Origin: DATAGZ01 sp036263455
GTDB taxonomy: Bacteria; Pseudomonadota; Alphaproteobacteria; Dongiales; Dongiaceae
Length of the DNA stretch: 51,218 nt
Direction of reading: 5' to 3'
NCBI GenBank assembly: GCA_036263455.1
Contig: DATAGZ010000020.1
Location: 1 to 51,218 of the forward strand
Each line of letters starts with the position of its first letter. Positions within the stretch are counted from its first letter, which is position 1. Positions 49,718 through 51,218 of the stretch are shown one piece after another. A program made the position numbers and the translations under genes. The notes below the pieces were generated by a model. It ran no database searches and was not told the origin of the DNA. It was given only the letters and a program-made list of their open reading frames with translations.

Positions 49718-51218
49718 CAGTAATTCTAGTCATGATTTTCCTTCCAATAGAGATGTATGGTCTCAGCCGTCTTACGGCGGCGGTCTTGCGGAAGATGGTC
49801 GAGAAAGGCGTTACAATGAATCCCGTTCCGAAGAAGAGCGGGAGCTAAATCTTCCTGGAGGTCAACCAGGAGATCATGCATATGTTAATGATCGTTTGCA
49901 TAGCAGCCTATTCAATGGACATATCCCCTATAGCTCAAATGGTGGAACCTTAAGCCCTTCCCATGACGATATAGAAGAACATGATTTTGAAATGGGACTT
50001 GATGGTCACTGGCATCAAGTTGGAGGTGTTACAGCAGGACTTCAAAGTGATGGCATAGTTCATACAAATGAACAGAGAATACGAGGGTCTGTAACGGAAG
50101 TTCATAATCAAACAGAGCAACAATACAGAGACGCACTAAAAACTATAAAGGAAGAAGCAAGCTACATACATAATTATATTGGTATTGGCAGCGATTGGGG
50201 GTCTCAATATGAAAATTGTCATGATTGGGCATCTAGAGTTGAGAACCAGATAGCGCACCCCCTCATTCTCGATCTCGACGATAAGGGATTGACGACCATC
50301 TCCAAGGACCAGTCGAATGCCTTCGTGGACGTGAACGGAGACGGGAAGAAGGAACGGGTGGGGTGGGACACGCAGAACAGTTTCCTGCTCTATGACGCGG
50401 ATGGGGACGGCAAGTTCACGCCCCAGGACATGTTTCTCGACAAGCTGGTGCATAAGCCCGACCCACGCACGGTCGTGGCCGAGCTGGGCCTGGCGCTGGA
50501 ACTAGTCACACTGATGGCGGCAGGCGGCGGCGGTGATTACGAGGGTGGGTACCGCGCGCCTCCGGCCCATGATGGACAACCCCGCCCCCGCCCCTCCTTC
50601 GATGGCGCGGGCGACAGTTCCTCCGCTGTGGCCGCCGCGGTGGAAGAGGCGCTGCTGGGATCGCTGTTGGCCTCGCTCACCCCGCCCACCGACTATGACG
50701 GGTTGAAGACGCTGGACAGCAACAAGGACGGCAAGGTGGATGCCAAGGATGCGGCGTGGGGGAAGCTCGCGACCTGGCGCGACAAGAACGGCGATGGCAA
50801 GATCGACCCGGACGAACTCGTCCGGGTGAACGAGCCCGCCCTGCTGGGCGGGCTGCTGGCCATCAACCTCAATATCGACGGCAAGGGCTTCGACGATCAC
50901 GGCAACCGCATCAACGGCACCTTCACGGTGGAGACGGCCGACGGCAAGAGCCACAAGGGCTACGACGCCGGTCTCGCGGTGGTCCAAGGCGTGGAATATG
51001 TCGAGGGGACGCTCCACGTTACGGGGCTCCAGGCGAGCGGGGATGGCGGGGCGGCCGCGAGCCTGGGGATTCATGAGGGCAAGGCGAGCGATCTGCACGA
51101 GGTAACCGGCGCGCCCGCCCCGGGCGCCATAATCGCGGGCACGCTCGCGGATGCGCCCGGCACGCACCATCCGGTGCAGGACCGGCCAATATTCGAAGTG
51201 GGCGGCGGTTCGCTCTCT
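49698..51218 (+). CDS. Large RTX-like protein, 3'-truncated by window edge, compositionally chimeric
   Basis: 507 codons are open from the ATG at 49698 to the window end, with GGAGGAA 7 nt ahead of the start. Residues 1-185 are AT-rich, polar and unlike any family I know; they contain GHWH at 103-106 and NCHDW at 173-177, loosely recalling the His...NC(E/H)HF pair of LRAT/NlpC-type papain folds. From about residue 186 the DNA becomes GC-rich and the protein switches to the module common in large RTX/hemolysin-type proteins: PLILDLDDKGLTT, DVNGDGKKERVGW (from 211), DADGDGKF (from 233), then an EF-hand-like pair DSNKDGKVDAKD (340-351) and DKNGDGKIDPDE (362-373). No GGxGxDxLx repeats are reached before the edge. 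With a HlyC-like enzyme two genes upstream, this is likely its substrate or a relative. Confidence 0.85.
   Translation, partial: MGSNRDNSNSSHDFPSNRDVWSQPSYGGGLAEDGRERRYNESRSEEERELNLPGGQPGDHAYVNDRLHSSLFNGHIPYSSNGGTLSPSHDDIEEHDFEMGLDGHWHQVGGVTAGLQSDGIVHTNEQRIRGSVTEVHNQTEQQYRDALKTIKEEASYIHNYIGIGSDWGSQYENCHDWASRVENQIAHPLILDLDDKGLTTISKDQSNAFVDVNGDGKKERVGWDTQNSFLLYDADGDGKFTPQDMFLDKLVHKPDPRTVVAELGLALELVTLMAAGGGGDYEGGYRAPPAHDGQPRPRPSFDGAGDSSSAVAAAVEEALLGSLLASLTPPTDYDGLKTLDSNKDGKVDAKDAAWGKLATWRDKNGDGKIDPDELVRVNEPALLGGLLAINLNIDGKGFDDHGNRINGTFTVETADGKSHKGYDAGLAVVQGVEYVEGTLHVTGLQASGDGGAAASLGIHEGKASDLHEVTGAPAPGAIIAGTLADAPGTHHPVQDRPIFEVGGGSLS

Noticed and set aside
50502..51170. 222-codon open frame on the minus strand inside the RTX-like gene
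   Set aside because: GC-rich DNA keeps antisense frames open. The plus frame has Ca2+-binding motifs and a clear ribosome-binding site; the antisense product has no domain.
1..51218. tRNA, rRNA, CRISPR arrays, insertion sequences, integrases
   Set aside because: Looked for in gaps and at the composition edges; no cloverleaf-like segment, spaced repeat array, terminal inverted repeat or transposase frame was found by eye.

Overview
The window reads as a chromosomal segment of a GC-rich alphaproteobacterium. The supporting signs are a heme operon hemC-hemD-mic60-hemY that carries a Mic60 (mitofilin) homologue, a PleC/DivJ-like PAS histidine kinase, exact CtrA-type boxes (TTAA-N7-TTAA), a MutL with the endonuclease motif expected where MutH is absent, and the runs rplU-rpmA / obgE-proB-proA and dnaB-alr-mlaEF-radA-cvpA-purF-SDR. 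I would guess a Rhodospirillales-like lineage, but the sequence does not settle the genus.

Layout. 1-3.5 kb: two tandem paralogous RTX-type Ca2+-binding proteins, the first cut by the window edge. A relic of the 3' end of tadA lies between them and shows that the duplication unit included the neighbouring gene. 3.4-5.9 kb: tadA, a C26 glutamine amidotransferase-like hydrolase, rluB and rsmD. 5.9-9.9 kb (minus): nucleotide-sugar dehydrogenase, nucleotide-sugar 4-epimerase and mutL, each overlapping the next by 4 nt. 10-15.2 kb: a six-PAS soluble histidine kinase and a methyl-accepting chemotaxis protein behind a CtrA box. 15.3-21.6 kb (minus): prfC, proA, proB, obgE, rpmA, rplU and a small heat-shock protein with a sigma32-like promoter. 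21.6-23.2 kb (minus): a FemAB/GNAT-like protein and a RidA-family protein. 23.4-32 kb (plus): the compact run dnaB, alr, mlaE, mlaF, radA, cvpA, purF and a short-chain dehydrogenase. 32-38.2 kb: lapA-like, a DMT transporter, the heme/Mic60 operon and tsaD. 38.2-47.5 kb: an EVE-domain protein, acs, a GlpR-like regulator behind a second CtrA box, rimO, rlmE, parE, and a DapA-like / hydroxyproline 2-epimerase pair that probably belongs to hydroxyproline catabolism.

47.5-51.2 kb is different. Base composition falls sharply and the genes look acquired: a small exported protein, a HlyC-family toxin acyltransferase whose catalytic His appears replaced by Ala, a polytopic membrane protein with a Cys-rich loop, and the start of a large RTX-like protein that runs off the window. 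That last gene is compositionally chimeric: an AT-rich, lineage-specific N-terminal module joins a GC-rich module with EF-hand-type Ca2+ loops at about position 50,250. The last three genes are translationally coupled and are the best candidate for an undescribed system, a variant RTX toxin/acyltransferase/membrane-partner locus.

I saw no tRNA or rRNA genes, CRISPR arrays, transposases or type I secretion genes.
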